64,000 bases of DNA from Roseovarius sp. W115. Lineage in GTDB: Bacteria; Pseudomonadota; Alphaproteobacteria; Rhodobacterales; Rhodobacteraceae. A program made the position numbers and the translations under genes. Below are positions 10,305 through 19,756 of the stretch, one piece after another (the first letter of the stretch is position 1; each line of letters begins with the position of its first letter). The notes under the pieces were generated by a model, which saw only the letters and a program-made list of their open reading frames with translations, had not been told where the DNA came from and did not search any database. The stretch is taken from positions 868,001 through 932,000 of the forward strand of contig NZ_CP146606.1 of NCBI RefSeq assembly GCF_032842945.2. The letters are read 5' to 3'.

Positions 10305-11072
10305 ATGACATTGCAAATCGAAACCATCCCGTGCCTTTCGGACAATTACGCCTACCTGGCGCATGACCCGGCGACGGGCGAGACGGCTGTGGTGGATGTG
10401 CCGGAAGCGGCACCCATTCTGAATGCCCTTGCTGAAAAAGGCTGGCGTGCGACTCAGGTTCTGATCACGCATCACCATGCAGACCACGTCCAAGGGCTCT
10501 CTGACCTTTTGGCGCAACATGACGCAAAGGTTGTGGGCCACGCCGCCGATGCGGCGCGATTGCCGCCGCTTGACCAGTCGGTGAGCGAAGGCGACACCGT
10601 CTCAATCGGCAGCGAGACCGGGCATGTCATGGATGTCTCGGGCCATACCGTCGGACATATCGCGTTTCATTTTCCGCAAAGCGCAGTGGTTTTCACCGCT
10701 GACAGCCTGATGGCTCTGGGCTGTGGCCGGGTGTTTGAAGGCACGATGCCGCAAATGTGGGATAGCCTGTCAAAGCTGGCCTCCCTGCCGCCGGAAACGA
10801 CTGTGTGCTCAGGTCACGAGTACACAGCCGCCAACGCACGGTTTGCGTTAACCATTGATCCGGATAATCCGGACCTTATATCGAGGATTGAGGCGGTCGA
10901 TGCCGCCCGAGCACAGGGACGCCCAACAGTCCCGTCCCGTCTTTCTGAAGAGCTGGCTACAAATCCGTTTTTGCGTGCTGCTGACCCCGGCATTCAGGCC
11001 CATTTGGGCATGACAGGGGCAAATGCAGTCACAGTTTTTGCTGAAATACGGACCAGAAAGGACAATTTCTGA
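10305..11072 (+). CDS. gloB: Hydroxyacylglutathione hydrolase (glyoxalase II)
   Basis: A 255-residue metallo-beta-lactamase-fold enzyme hydrolysing S-D-lactoylglutathione to D-lactate and glutathione, the second step of methylglyoxal detoxification. The metal-binding motif THHHADH is at about residues 53-59. The later ligands are seen in GHTVGHIAFH, FTADSLMALGCGRVFEG and CSGHEYTAANARFA. The C-terminal RTRKDNF is the usual family ending for substrate binding. The start ATG at 10305 follows an AGGTCAGG sequence. Single gene, divergent from the methyltransferase gene. Confidence 0.95.
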   Translation: MTLQIETIPCLSDNYAYLAHDPATGETAVVDVPEAAPILNALAEKGWRATQVLITHHHADHVQGLSDLLAQHDAKVVGHAADAARLPPLDQSVSEGDTVSIGSETGHVMDVSGHTVGHIAFHFPQSAVVFTADSLMALGCGRVFEGTMPQMWDSLSKLASLPPETTVCSGHEYTAANARFALTIDPDNPDLISRIEAVDAARAQGRPTVPSRLSEELATNPFLRAADPGIQAHLGMTGANAVTVFAEIRTRKDNF

Positions 11073-11222
11073 TCACAAGATGTGTGCAAATGCTTCATTT
11101 GAGAGGAAATGTGATCAGGTTTTGAAAAAAGCCCTTGAAGGCGGCCAGAGATCGACCACACTTTAACTATAAGGCCATAGTCTCTGGTCGAGCGGGTGCC
11201 TGAAACAATAAGGAGCACGATC

Positions 11223-13556
11223 GTGCCGTCATTCTCGAACAGTCTTGAACAGGCAATCCATGCCGCGCTGGCGCTGGCCAATGCACGACAGCATGAGTTT
11301 GCAACGCTGGAGCATCTGCTTTTGTCGCTGATCGACGAGCCGGATGCGGCCCGCGTGCTCAAGGCCTGTAGCGTAGACACCGAAGAATTACGGACAACTC
11401 TTGTGGAGTTCATCGACGATGATTTGTCCAATCTGGTGACGGATATCGAGGGCTCTGAGGCGGTCCCAACGGCGGCATTCCAGCGTGTTATTCAACGCGC
11501 GGCTATTCATGTTCAATCTTCCGGCAGAACGGAGGTCACAGGAGCGAACGTTCTGGTGGCAATATTCGCAGAGCGCGAAAGCAATGCGGCCTATTTCCTG
11601 CAGGAGCAGGACATGACACGCTATGACGCGGTGAATTTCATTGCTCATGGCGTTGCAAAAGACCCGGCCTATGGAGAGTCTCGCCCGGTGCAGGGCATTG
11701 AAGGCTCCGACGAGGAAGGGTCCAAGTCGGATACCGAAGCCGAAGCGGTTGAAAATGGAGAGAGTGCTCTTGCAAAATATTGCGTCGATCTGAATGAAAA
11801 GTCGCGCCGCGGCGATGTTGATCCGCTGATCGGTCGAGACAGCGAAGTTGAACGCTGCATTCAGGTTCTGTGCCGCCGCCGTAAGAACAACCCGCTTCTG
11901 GTGGGCGATCCAGGCGTTGGCAAAACCGCTATTGCCGAAGGCTTGGCGCATAAGATCGTTGGGGGCGAGACCCCAAAGGTTCTTTCGCGCACGACCATCT
12001 TTTCACTAGATATGGGCGCTCTGCTGGCTGGTACGCGCTATCGCGGCGATTTTGAGGAGCGATTGAAGGCGGTTGTGACAGAGTTGGAAGAGCATCCTGA
12101 TGCGGTGTTGTTCATCGACGAAATTCACACTGTGATTGGCGCAGGCGCGACATCGGGCGGGGCTATGGATGCCTCAAACCTACTGAAACCTGCGTTGCAG
12201 GGCGGCAAGCTGCGCTGCATGGGATCGACCACGTTCAAAGAGTTCCGCCAGCATTTTGAAAAGGACCGCGCGCTCAGCCGCCGGTTCCAAAAGATCGATG
12301 TGGTGGAACCCACGGTTGAAGATACCGTGAAAATCCTGAAGGGGATCAAGCCCTATTTCGAGGAACATCACAGCGTGAAATACACCAATGATGCGATCAA
12401 ATCGGCGGTTGATTTGTCGGCGCGGTACATCAATGACCGCAAACTGCCGGACAAAGCTATCGACGTGATCGACGAAGCTGGTGCAGCACAGCATCTTTTG
12501 ACCGCCTCCAAGCGGCGCAAGTCAATTGGTGCCAAAGAAATCGAGGCCGTGGTGGCCAAGATTGCCCGAATTCCGCCGAAAAACGTGTCCAAGGACGATG
12601 CCGAGGTTCTCAAAGACCTCGAAAAATCGCTCAAACGGGTCGTGTTTGGCCAGGATAAGGCGATTGACGCGCTGTCTTCGGCGATCAAGCTATCCCGTGC
12701 GGGTCTGCGCGAGCCGGAAAAGCCCATTGGCAACTATCTTTTTGCCGGACCCACTGGCGTGGGCAAGACCGAGGTTGCCAAGCAGCTGGCCGATACGCTG
12801 GGCGTAGAGTTGCTGCGGTTTGACATGTCGGAATACATGGAAAAACACGCGGTCAGCCGTCTGATCGGTGCGCCTCCGGGCTATGTGGGTTTTGACCAGG
12901 GCGGTCTTTTGACCGATGGCGTGGATCAGCATCCGCATTGCGTGCTCTTGCTTGATGAAATCGAGAAGGCGCACCCGGATGTGTTCAACATCCTGTTGCA
13001 GGTCATGGATCACGGCAACCTGACTGACCACAATGGACGGACGGTAAATTTCCGCAACGTGGTCCTGATCATGACCTCGAATGCCGGGGCCACGGAACAG
13101 GCCAAGGCTGCCATCGGTTTTGGGCGCGACCGCCGTGAGGGCGAGGACACGGCTGCGATTGAGCGGACGTTTACGCCAGAATTCCGCAACCGTCTGGACG
13201 CGGTGATCTCCTTTGCGCCACTGCCCAAAGAGGTCATTTTGCAAGTGGTTGAAAAGTTTGTACTGCAGCTTGAAGCACAACTCATGGATCGCAATGTGAC
13301 CATCGAATTGACCCGCCCGGCCGCAGAATGGCTGGCCGATAAGGGCTATGATGACAAGATGGGTGCGCGTCCGCTGGGCCGTGTCATCCAGGAGCACATC
13401 AAGAAGCCTTTGGCCGAGGAACTTCTGTTTGGCAAATTGGCCAAAGGCGGCATCGTCAAAGTGGGTGTGAAAGACGGGCAGATTGACCTGCGGGTTGAGG
13501 GGCCACAACGTCCGCGTCTGTCGGGCAAAAAGCCTCCGCTTTTGACCGCGGACTAA
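11223..13556 (+). CDS. clpA: ATP-dependent Clp protease ATP-binding subunit ClpA
   Basis: A 777-residue AAA+ unfoldase that feeds substrates to ClpP. In order: the N-domain (about residues 1-150, beginning PSFSNSLEQAIHAALALAN); a first AAA domain with Walker A GDPGVGKT near 228-235 and Walker B AVLFIDEIHTV; a second AAA domain with GPTGVGKT near 509-516, LLLDEIEKAHPDVFN, and the C-terminal D2-small domain. The start is a GTG at 11223 with AAGGAG nine bases upstream; an ATG nine codons earlier lacks a site. The adaptor gene clpS, often next to clpA, is not adjacent: gloB is upstream and an OmpA-like gene downstream. Confidence 0.96.
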   Translation: MPSFSNSLEQAIHAALALANARQHEFATLEHLLLSLIDEPDAARVLKACSVDTEELRTTLVEFIDDDLSNLVTDIEGSEAVPTAAFQRVIQRAAIHVQSSGRTEVTGANVLVAIFAERESNAAYFLQEQDMTRYDAVNFIAHGVAKDPAYGESRPVQGIEGSDEEGSKSDTEAEAVENGESALAKYCVDLNEKSRRGDVDPLIGRDSEVERCIQVLCRRRKNNPLLVGDPGVGKTAIAEGLAHKIVGGETPKVLSRTTIFSLDMGALLAGTRYRGDFEERLKAVVTELEEHPDAVLFIDEIHTVIGAGATSGGAMDASNLLKPALQGGKLRCMGSTTFKEFRQHFEKDRALSRRFQKIDVVEPTVEDTVKILKGIKPYFEEHHSVKYTNDAIKSAVDLSARYINDRKLPDKAIDVIDEAGAAQHLLTASKRRKSIGAKEIEAVVAKIARIPPKNVSKDDAEVLKDLEKSLKRVVFGQDKAIDALSSAIKLSRAGLREPEKPIGNYLFAGPTGVGKTEVAKQLADTLGVELLRFDMSEYMEKHAVSRLIGAPPGYVGFDQGGLLTDGVDQHPHCVLLLDEIEKAHPDVFNILLQVMDHGNLTDHNGRTVNFRNVVLIMTSNAGATEQAKAAIGFGRDRREGEDTAAIERTFTPEFRNRLDAVISFAPLPKEVILQVVEKFVLQLEAQLMDRNVTIELTRPAAEWLADKGYDDKMGARPLGRVIQEHIKKPLAEELLFGKLAKGGIVKVGVKDGQIDLRVEGPQRPRLSGKKPPLLTAD

Positions 13557-13577
13557 AAACGCCACATATGGATCAGG

Positions 13578-13604
13578 AAACGCCCGGCGATAGATCGGGC
13601 GTTT
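13578..13604 (+). terminator. Rho-independent terminator of clpA
   Basis: A perfect nine-base stem (AAACGCCCG at 13578-13586 with CGGGCGTTT at 13596-13604) around a nine-base loop, ending in a T-run, 21 bases after the clpA stop. Confidence 0.85.
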
Positions 13605-13672
13605 TTCGTTGAGCACACAAGATCTGCGCCGATTTTGCCCGTGGAAATTTGCGTTTCCGCGCCCCGTAGCGC

Positions 13673-15348
13673 TTATTTCTCGGTGAGCTTCAACTCAATC
13701 CGCCGGTTCTGTGCACGCGCCTCCGGCGTGGTGTCGGTATTTACCGGCTGGTATTCCCCAAAACCATTCGCCGAGAGGCGCTCAGGCGGGATGCCAAGGT
13801 TTTCGCTCATATAGCGCACCACAGACAGGGCGCGCGCCTGGCTGAGTTCCCAGTTATCGGCAAAGAGTGCACTGCCAACAATCGGCACGTCATCGGTGTG
13901 TCCATCCACCTGGATGACCCAATTGAGTTCGGGCGGAATGTCACTCGCAATATTGCGCAGGATTGCGGCCACGGTGGCAAGATCATCCAGACCTTCGGGC
14001 GAGAGGTTGGCCGCGCCCGGTGCAAACAGTACTTCGGAGGAGAAGACAAACCTGTCGCCGACGATCTGCACGCCTTCTTGCGCCGCAACCACATCACGCA
14101 ACCTCCCGAAAAACTCCGATCTGAACCGCTCCAGATTGGCCTTCTCGTTTTCCAGATCAGCCTTTTCCTGTTCCAAACGCACCCGTTCGGCCTCTTCCAA
14201 CTCGCGCCGTCGGCGTTCTTCGGACGCCACACGCGCGAGGGCCGTGTTCAACTCGTTGCCAAGCGATTGAAGCTGCACATCTGTCGCCGCTTCACGCGCC
14301 TGAGCATCGTCCAAAAGCGCCTGTAGCTGGCCCAGTTGCTGGCGCAGGGCCGTGACTTGTTGCGACAAGAGCGCCTGCTGGCGTTGCGCTTCTGTCGAGA
14401 TTTCCGTTTGCTCCGCCAAGGCTTGCTGAGCTTGCGCGAGAAGCACCGCGCGTTCCTCGGCTTCGCTCAGCGCCGTTTCGTCTTCGGCTTCGGCGGCGAG
14501 CCGGGCCGCAATTTCAGCTGCAAGTTCTGTCTTGAGGTCCTCCGACGCCAGCTCGGCGGCGGCAAGCAAGGTCAACGTCTCTTCTGCTTTGCGCCGCTGT
14601 TCCTCAAGCGCCAGAGTCATGGCGGTCAGCTCGGTGTCAGCGCTTTGCAAGCGTTCGCGCAGTGCTTCGGCGGCTGCGGCATCCGCAAGCCGTGCCTTTT
14701 CCTCATCACTCAATTGCGTCTCAAGCTCACTGACCTGCGCCGACAAAGCCGCCTCAGTCTCAGCACTCTGCTTGCGCAGATCAGCGATGAGGGCCTCAAG
14801 CGCTTCCTCCGCGCCGCCGCCAAACGGGCGACTTCACTTTGCGCATCAATCTCATCGCGCAACCCGGCAAGGGCCAGTTGCAATTGTTCCTGTTCGCTCA
14901 AGAGCTCTGTACGTTGACCTTCCAGATCGGCAATCTGTCCAAGGTTTTCGTCACGCTGGGCCAGAAGTCCCGCCACTTGCTCTTCAAAGCTGGCAATGCG
15001 CGCCTGTTGTTCTGCAGTCTGACCTTGAAGGGCGGCAATTTGTGCCGCTTGGTCCTCTTCGCGCGCGCGTGCATCGCCAAGCGTCGCTGTCAGCGCGCCG
15101 ACCCGCTCGGTGAGCGTGGCGCTGCGATCCTGTTCCAGCCCCAGAGCATCCGCCAACGCCGCGACTTCAGCTGAAAGAGCATCAAGCCGATCCGCCTGTC
15201 CCGTGATGGTTTCGCGCAACACAAATTGCACAATCATAAAGATCGTCAGCACGAACATGAGCACCAGCAAAAGACCGGTCATCGCATCCACAAAGCCGGG
15301 CCAGATTGAGGCCTGAAACCGTGCACCTGTGCGCCGCGAGAGGGCCAT
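13673..15348 (-). CDS. OmpA/MotB-like peptidoglycan-binding coiled-coil protein, frame broken by a one-base loss
   Basis: One gene split into two overlapping frames. The N-terminal part (15348 to about 14812) starts MALSRRTGARFQ and has one membrane helix GFVDAMTGLLLVLMFVLTIF with a MotB-like aspartate at its start. A long Ala/Glu/Gln-rich coiled coil follows. The C-terminal part continues the coiled coil and ends in an OmpA domain with GHTDDVPI and NWELSQARA, the peptidoglycan-binding residues. Restoring one base near 14812 (CTCCGCGCC, expected CTCCGCCGCC) joins the frames into 558 residues; 1676 bases plus one is divisible by three. It lies 12 bases after the ExbB-like gene, so the two probably form a proton-driven inner-membrane motor anchored to the wall. 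Function unknown. Confidence 0.85.
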
Positions 15349-15360
15349 CGAGACGCCCTC

Positions 15361-16551
15361 CTATGATCCGCCCGAGCGACGGGCTTGCAGACCAAGTTGT
15401 GCAATGGATTTCGTCAACGCCGACAGATCACCGCGCAGCTCTGACATGCTTTCCTGTCGACCTGCGCTGATCTCTTCAAGAATACGCAGCATTTGCACGT
15501 CAATAGACCGCAGGCGCATCCGGCTTTCGGCGTCGATGCCGTCACTTGGCATATCGGCCTGATCCGAAAGCTTGGCCAAAAGCGCCTCCTGACCCTGAGC
15601 CACCCGGGCCAGTGCCTCGTTCATTGGATTGTTCTCACTCATCCGATGCGTGAGCCGCTCAACCGAATCCGCCAAGAGGCCCAATTTCTCATCAACCATG
15701 GCGCGGTTCACATCCGATTGGGTGAGCATGGTTTGAAGGCTCTCCATCTGCTCGGCCATATGATCCACCACGCCGGCGATGACCCCGGCGTCACCCGATC
15801 CATCGCCATCGCCCGCGGCAAAACCTACCCGAGTGATCGTCGAGACCCATTCTTCCAATTCGCGGTAAAACCGGTTCTGACCGTGCCCTGCAAAGAGTTC
15901 CAATAGCCCCACAACAAGTGAGCCAGCCAGTCCCAAAAGAGACGACGCAAAGGCCACACCCATACCGCCAAGCTGCGCCTCAAGACCGGTCATCAGGCGG
16001 TTGAACACGTCTACCCCACCTTCGCCCTCCTGCGGGGCGAGGCTCCTGATCGTATCGACCACGGCAGGCACGGTCGTGGCCAGACCATAAAACGTCCCTA
16101 AAAGCCCCAGGAAGATCAGCATATTGACGATGTAGCGCGTGATTTCCCGCGCCTCGTCGATGCGCTGTGCCACAGAGTCGAGTATCGAGCGCGCCGAGGT
16201 CGACGCGATTTTCATCTGCTTGCCTTTGCGCTGTCGCAAGAGCGTCGCCAATGGGGCAAGGAGTTGCGGCGGTTGTGCAATATCATGGCCGGGAATGTTG
16301 GCCACAAAACCTTCAATCCAGCGCTTGGACCCGCTCAACTGGAAGACCTGCCAGAAACAGGCGAGCACGCCGATGAAAAAGACAAATAGGATAAACCCGT
16401 TGAGATAGGGGTTGGCCTGAAACACAGGCAGGACGCTCGGCAACAGAAGAAAAGCCCCGGCGCCGGTCAGCCCCAGCACAATAAGCATCAGAACGATCTG
16501 TCTGATGGGGTGTGAAAACTGCGGCTCGACCTCACGGTCCGGCAAGTCCAT
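15361..16551 (-). CDS. MotA/TolQ/ExbB proton-channel family protein
   Basis: A 396-residue inner-membrane protein. There are two N-terminal helices (IVLMLIVLGLTGAGAFLLLP; GFILFVFFIGVLACFW), a cytoplasmic segment, and then the MotA/ExbB core pair (YIVNMLIFLGLLGTFYGLA and GGMGVAFASSLLGLAGSLVVGLLELF). A C-terminal cytoplasmic helical tail of about 150 residues follows, longer than in ExbB or TolQ. I chose ATG 16551 because GGGA precedes it at good spacing; a GTG at 16587 has a poorly placed site. With the OmpA-like partner downstream it matches the layout of stator-type units (MotAB, ZorAB). Cargo or purpose is not evident. Confidence 0.87.
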   Translation of the reverse strand: MDLPDREVEPQFSHPIRQIVLMLIVLGLTGAGAFLLLPSVLPVFQANPYLNGFILFVFFIGVLACFWQVFQLSGSKRWIEGFVANIPGHDIAQPPQLLAPLATLLRQRKGKQMKIASTSARSILDSVAQRIDEAREITRYIVNMLIFLGLLGTFYGLATTVPAVVDTIRSLAPQEGEGGVDVFNRLMTGLEAQLGGMGVAFASSLLGLAGSLVVGLLELFAGHGQNRFYRELEEWVSTITRVGFAAGDGDGSGDAGVIAGVVDHMAEQMESLQTMLTQSDVNRAMVDEKLGLLADSVERLTHRMSENNPMNEALARVAQGQEALLAKLSDQADMPSDGIDAESRMRLRSIDVQMLRILEEISAGRQESMSELRGDLSALTKSIAQLGLQARRSGGS

Positions 16552-16618
16552 CTGCGCGGCTCCCGGCACTGTTTTTCTTGGGCTCACCCTACGCGTTCAA
16601 GCCGGTCAAGCCAAGGTC

Positions 16619-17149
16619 TTATGCGCGCAGGCTCCGCACCCGTTTCACAAGCCACTCCAGATCGGGATCAGAGATGCCAAGCTCGGCCAGATGGGCTTGA
16701 GTTTGGTAAAGATATTCGTCATTTGGGCCACGCCCGCCGATGGCTTGCGATATGATCTGCGCCTGTTCTTCCAGCGCGATCCCGCCGCAATATTGCACAT
16801 GGTCGGCGTCCACCACATAAGTCACGGCCTCGACCTCGCGGCCATCATCAAGCCTCAGCCCCAAATTCTTTTCCAAGTAGGCCGAAGAGATGAGTTCTCG
16901 TTCTCGCAGATACGCAAGAACGCTGTCTTCCTGCCCCTCGGCGACAGCCAGCGCAATGCCACGACAAACAGCTTCAGGATACTCATCAAGTGCCAGAACA
17001 AGTCCCGGCTCTGCCTCTGTGCCGCGGTGATGGATGGAGCGCATGCAAAAACTTCGGTGATAGCCGGGCAAGGTGGCCAGTTCGCGCGCGCTCGGCTCGA
17101 AGCCGGGGTTCCAGACAAGCGACCCATAGCCAAACACCCACATCGTCAT
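16619..17149 (-). CDS. chaC: Glutathione-specific gamma-glutamylcyclotransferase (ChaC family)
   Basis: A 176-residue enzyme that breaks glutathione into 5-oxoproline and Cys-Gly. The family signature VFGYGSLVWNPGF is at the N-terminus, followed by RSFCMRSIHHRGTEAEPGLVLAL, where the GTEAxPG stretch is typical. The catalytic glutamate is expected in the middle third. The ATG at 17149 has AGAGG at seven bases; an in-frame ATG two codons later is an alternative. It lies between the ExbB-like gene (same strand, downstream) and the divergent DUF2125 gene. Confidence 0.9.
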   Translation of the reverse strand: MTMWVFGYGSLVWNPGFEPSARELATLPGYHRSFCMRSIHHRGTEAEPGLVLALDEYPEAVCRGIALAVAEGQEDSVLAYLRERELISSAYLEKNLGLRLDDGREVEAVTYVVDADHVQYCGGIALEEQAQIISQAIGGRGPNDEYLYQTQAHLAELGISDPDLEWLVKRVRSLRA

Positions 17150-17230
17150 ATTCCCGCCTCTTGCGCTTTTACCTTCTCTGCAATCGCTCTAAACACCATT
17201 CCAAAGGTACAGAAAAGAGGGGCCGGGCAG

Positions 17231-18235
17231 ATGCGGGCACTCCTAACGGTTATTGTGATCGCGGCTTTGGCTTGGTCGATCTATTGGGCTGTGGGGTCCA
17301 CTGGGGTCAACACGGCGTTTAATACCTGGTTTGAAGATCGCCGGTCTGAGGGCTGGGTGGCAGAGGTGTCTGCGCTTGAGACCAAGGGCTTTCCCAACCG
17401 GTTCGACACGACTTTCAGCGATGTCTCTCTGGCCGATCCTGAAACGGGTCTCGCCTGGGAGGCACCGTTTTTTCAGATTTTCGCGCTCAGCTACAAGCCG
17501 AACCACGTGATTGCCGTCTGGCCCAACGAGCAGCGCATCGCGACGCCCCTCGCAAAGTATGATCTCGCCAGCGAAGACATGCGCGCCAGCCTTGTGACGC
17601 AAGCCGCGACAACCCTGCCGCTGGATCGCTTAACGCTGACGGCCGAAGCGCTGAGTGTCCTGGAAGAAGGCGCACGCGAGCCAACCCGCGCCAAGGCGCT
17701 GACCCTGGCGGTTGAACGCCAGTCCGTTGCCGAAAACAGTTACAGGTTGGGGTTCAAGGCCGATGGATTTTCGCCCGCGCTCGATTGGCGGGTTCAGATT
17801 GACCCCAATGGCACCTTGCCTGACACGTTGGACGCGCTGTCTGCGGATCTGACCGTGGATTTTGATGCCCCTTGGGACATTAACGCGATCCAAACTGCCC
17901 GTCCTCAGCCACGCAAGATCAATCTGCGACTGGCCGAGGCGCGGTGGGGGCAGTTGGAATTGCAAGCCGCAGGCGAAATGACAGTGGACGCCGCTGGCAT
18001 CCCGGAAGGCGAGATCACGATCAAGGCGCGCAACTGGCGTGATATCCTCAAGCTAGCGGTTGAAACCGGAGCGATCCCCGAAGGGTTTGCAGGCAGTCTT
18101 GAGGACGGGCTGTCGCTGATGTCGCAACTGGCGGGCAATCCCAAAACTCTGGACATTCCTTTGGGGCTGCGCGGCGGACGGGTGCTTCTTGGCCCAGTAC
18201 CAATTGGCCCGGCCCCCAGGCTTGTTCTGCGTTAG
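17231..18235 (+). CDS. DUF2125 domain protein with N-terminal signal anchor
   Basis: A 334-residue protein of the alphaproteobacterial DUF2125 family, function unknown. It begins with a short membrane anchor (MRALLTVIVIAALAWSIYWAVG), so the body is probably periplasmic. The body is beta-rich with the family motif ALETKGFPNRFDTTFSDVSLADP near residue 50 and a late GLRGGRVLLGPVPIGPAPRLVLR ending. The ATG at 17231 was chosen over upstream frames because of this anchor. It is divergent from chaC and its last four bases overlap the convergent extensin-like gene. Confidence 0.85.
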   Translation: MRALLTVIVIAALAWSIYWAVGSTGVNTAFNTWFEDRRSEGWVAEVSALETKGFPNRFDTTFSDVSLADPETGLAWEAPFFQIFALSYKPNHVIAVWPNEQRIATPLAKYDLASEDMRASLVTQAATTLPLDRLTLTAEALSVLEEGAREPTRAKALTLAVERQSVAENSYRLGFKADGFSPALDWRVQIDPNGTLPDTLDALSADLTVDFDAPWDINAIQTARPQPRKINLRLAEARWGQLELQAAGEMTVDAAGIPEGEITIKARNWRDILKLAVETGAIPEGFAGSLEDGLSLMSQLAGNPKTLDIPLGLRGGRVLLGPVPIGPAPRLVLR

Positions 18236-18837
18236 CGGCAAAAGGCCCCGCCACGATGGCTGGCCGTGTCAAAGTGGAAATGATCCCGGTGATGGCGGTC
18301 CGAATTCGGCCCAAGCACGGTCCCAAACGGACCACAGGCTGATTTGTGCAATTTGCGAAGGATCTTACCGCGCTTGCCGCCGCCCCAATCATTCAGCACA
18401 GAAATCGCACTGCCATCAGCCAGACGAAACTCCGAGATATCAATTGCATTGCCTTTCGCATGCTCTGATAACCGCGCGCCCCGCTGATGATTGCGGGTAC
18501 GACACGCATAGTGTGCCGCCACCTTGAAGCTGCGTACGCCACCGCCGGCGTTGCCAATGGTCGGAATGGCCTGCTTGGTGGTCCAGCTGTGCAGCGTGCG
18601 CGCCGTCTTACAGTTCATGCTCGACGCCTGGCTTAGCGTAACTCCGCCGACCGAGGTCACAGAGACCGCGTTTGAGATGCCGCAGGCACCGGGGCCTTCG
18701 ACCGTGCCAATCACAGTACCCTCAATCCCAGGCACGCCACACAGATTGCCGCGCGCCACCAGATCAGGGGCATCATTATCACCACCAATCAGACCGCAAC
18801 TCGCTAGAACCAAAGGAAAAAACATCGCCACTCGCAT
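18232..18837 (-). CDS. Extensin-like C-terminal domain lipoprotein (probable M15-type peptidase fold)
   Basis: A 201-residue protein starting MRVAMFFPLVLASCGLIGG, whose LASC is a good lipobox, so it is probably a lipoprotein. The extensin_2-like domain shows YACRTRNHQRGARLSEHAKGNAIDISEF, with HxxGxAxDI resembling the D,D-/L,D-peptidase metal site, and a final DRHHRDHFHFD. This suggests zinc-dependent cell-wall hydrolysis, an inference from fold and motif only. The start at 18837 immediately follows the tyrC stop, so it is likely co-transcribed with hisC-tyrC. Confidence 0.85.
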   Translation of the reverse strand: MRVAMFFPLVLASCGLIGGDNDAPDLVARGNLCGVPGIEGTVIGTVEGPGACGISNAVSVTSVGGVTLSQASSMNCKTARTLHSWTTKQAIPTIGNAGGGVRSFKVAAHYACRTRNHQRGARLSEHAKGNAIDISEFRLADGSAISVLNDWGGGKRGKILRKLHKSACGPFGTVLGPNSDRHHRDHFHFDTASHRGGAFCR

Positions 18838-18838
18838 A

Positions 18839-19756
18839 TCACTCTGCCTTTTTGATGCGTCCGAAATCCGGTACGCCAGTATCTTGCCCTGCTTCAATAA
18901 TACCACGGCGGATTTCGCGTGTCCGAGTGAAATATCTATGCAGGTGCTCGCCATCGCCTGCGCGAATGGCGCTTTGCAGTTTGAACAGCTCTTCGCTGAA
19001 ACGCCCCAGAACATCCAGTGTGGCGTCTTTGTTGTTGAGAAACACATCGCGCCACATGGTGGGGTCGCTTGCGGCTATCCGCGTGAAATCGCGAAACCCA
19101 GCGGCTGAGAACTTGACAACCTCGCGGTCTGACACCCGGCGCAGATCATCGGCTACCCCTACCATCGTGTAGGCAATCAGATGGGGAATGTGACTGACCA
19201 CGGCACAGACTTGATCGTGATGCTCAACGTCCATCCGCTCGGTCAAGGCACCCATGCCCTGCCACAGCGCCTCAAGCTGTTGTGTGGCGTCCTCGTCCGC
19301 GCCATCGGGCACAATCAATGTCCAGCGCTCGTCAAAAAGTTCGGCAAAACCCGAGGTCGGGCCGGAATACTCGGTGCCTGCCATCGGATGCGCCGGGACG
19401 AAATGCACGCCTTCGGGCAAATACGGCGCGACGGCGTCGATGACGGCGCGTTTGACAGAACCAACGTCGCTCACAGTGGCGCCGGGTTTCAGCGCCGGTG
19501 CAATTTCTTCGGCCACCGCGCCCATGGCCCCCACTGGCACACACAGCACCACAAGGTCAGCATCACGCACCGCCTCTACGGCGGTGTCGCAAACCACATC
19601 GCACAATCCGATTTCGCGGGCTGTCTGACGCGTCTCGGCTGACCGCGCGTATCCGGCAACCTCACGCGCCAAGCCACCACGTTTCATAGCCCAGAACATT
19701 GACGACGCAATCAGGCCTAACCCGATAAGCGCCACGCGGTCATAAATCTGGCTCAT
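18839..19756 (-). CDS. tyrC: Prephenate/arogenate dehydrogenase (cyclohexadienyl dehydrogenase)
   Basis: A 305-residue NAD(P)-dependent enzyme of tyrosine synthesis. The N-terminal Rossmann motif is [12 protein letters not shown]; then [29 protein letters not shown] and [11 protein letters not shown] are conserved family stretches, and [18 protein letters not shown] holds the catalytic histidine. The start MSQIYDRV overlaps the hisC stop by four bases (ATGA), showing translational coupling. The pairing with a HisC-type aminotransferase suggests that aminotransferase may also serve in tyrosine/phenylalanine synthesis, as known in other alphaproteobacteria. Confidence 0.92.
   Translation of the reverse strand: MSQIYDRVALIGLGLIASSMFWAMKRGGLAREVAGYARSAETRQTAREIGLCDVVCDTAVEAVRDADLVVLCVPVGAMGAVAEEIAPALKPGATVSDVGSVKRAVIDAVAPYLPEGVHFVPAHPMAGTEYSGPTSGFAELFDERWTLIVPDGADEDATQQLEALWQGMGALTERMDVEHHDQVCAVVSHIPHLIAYTMVGVADDLRRVSDREVVKFSAAGFRDFTRIAASDPTMWRDVFLNNKDATLDVLGRFSEELFKLQSAIRAGDGEHLHRYFTRTREIRRGIIEAGQDTGVPDFGRIKKAE

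Noticed and set aside
13673..16551. A Zorya anti-phage defence system
   Set aside because: Only the motor-like pair is present. No ZorC, ZorD or ZorE-type gene is adjacent, and the neighbours are conserved housekeeping genes.
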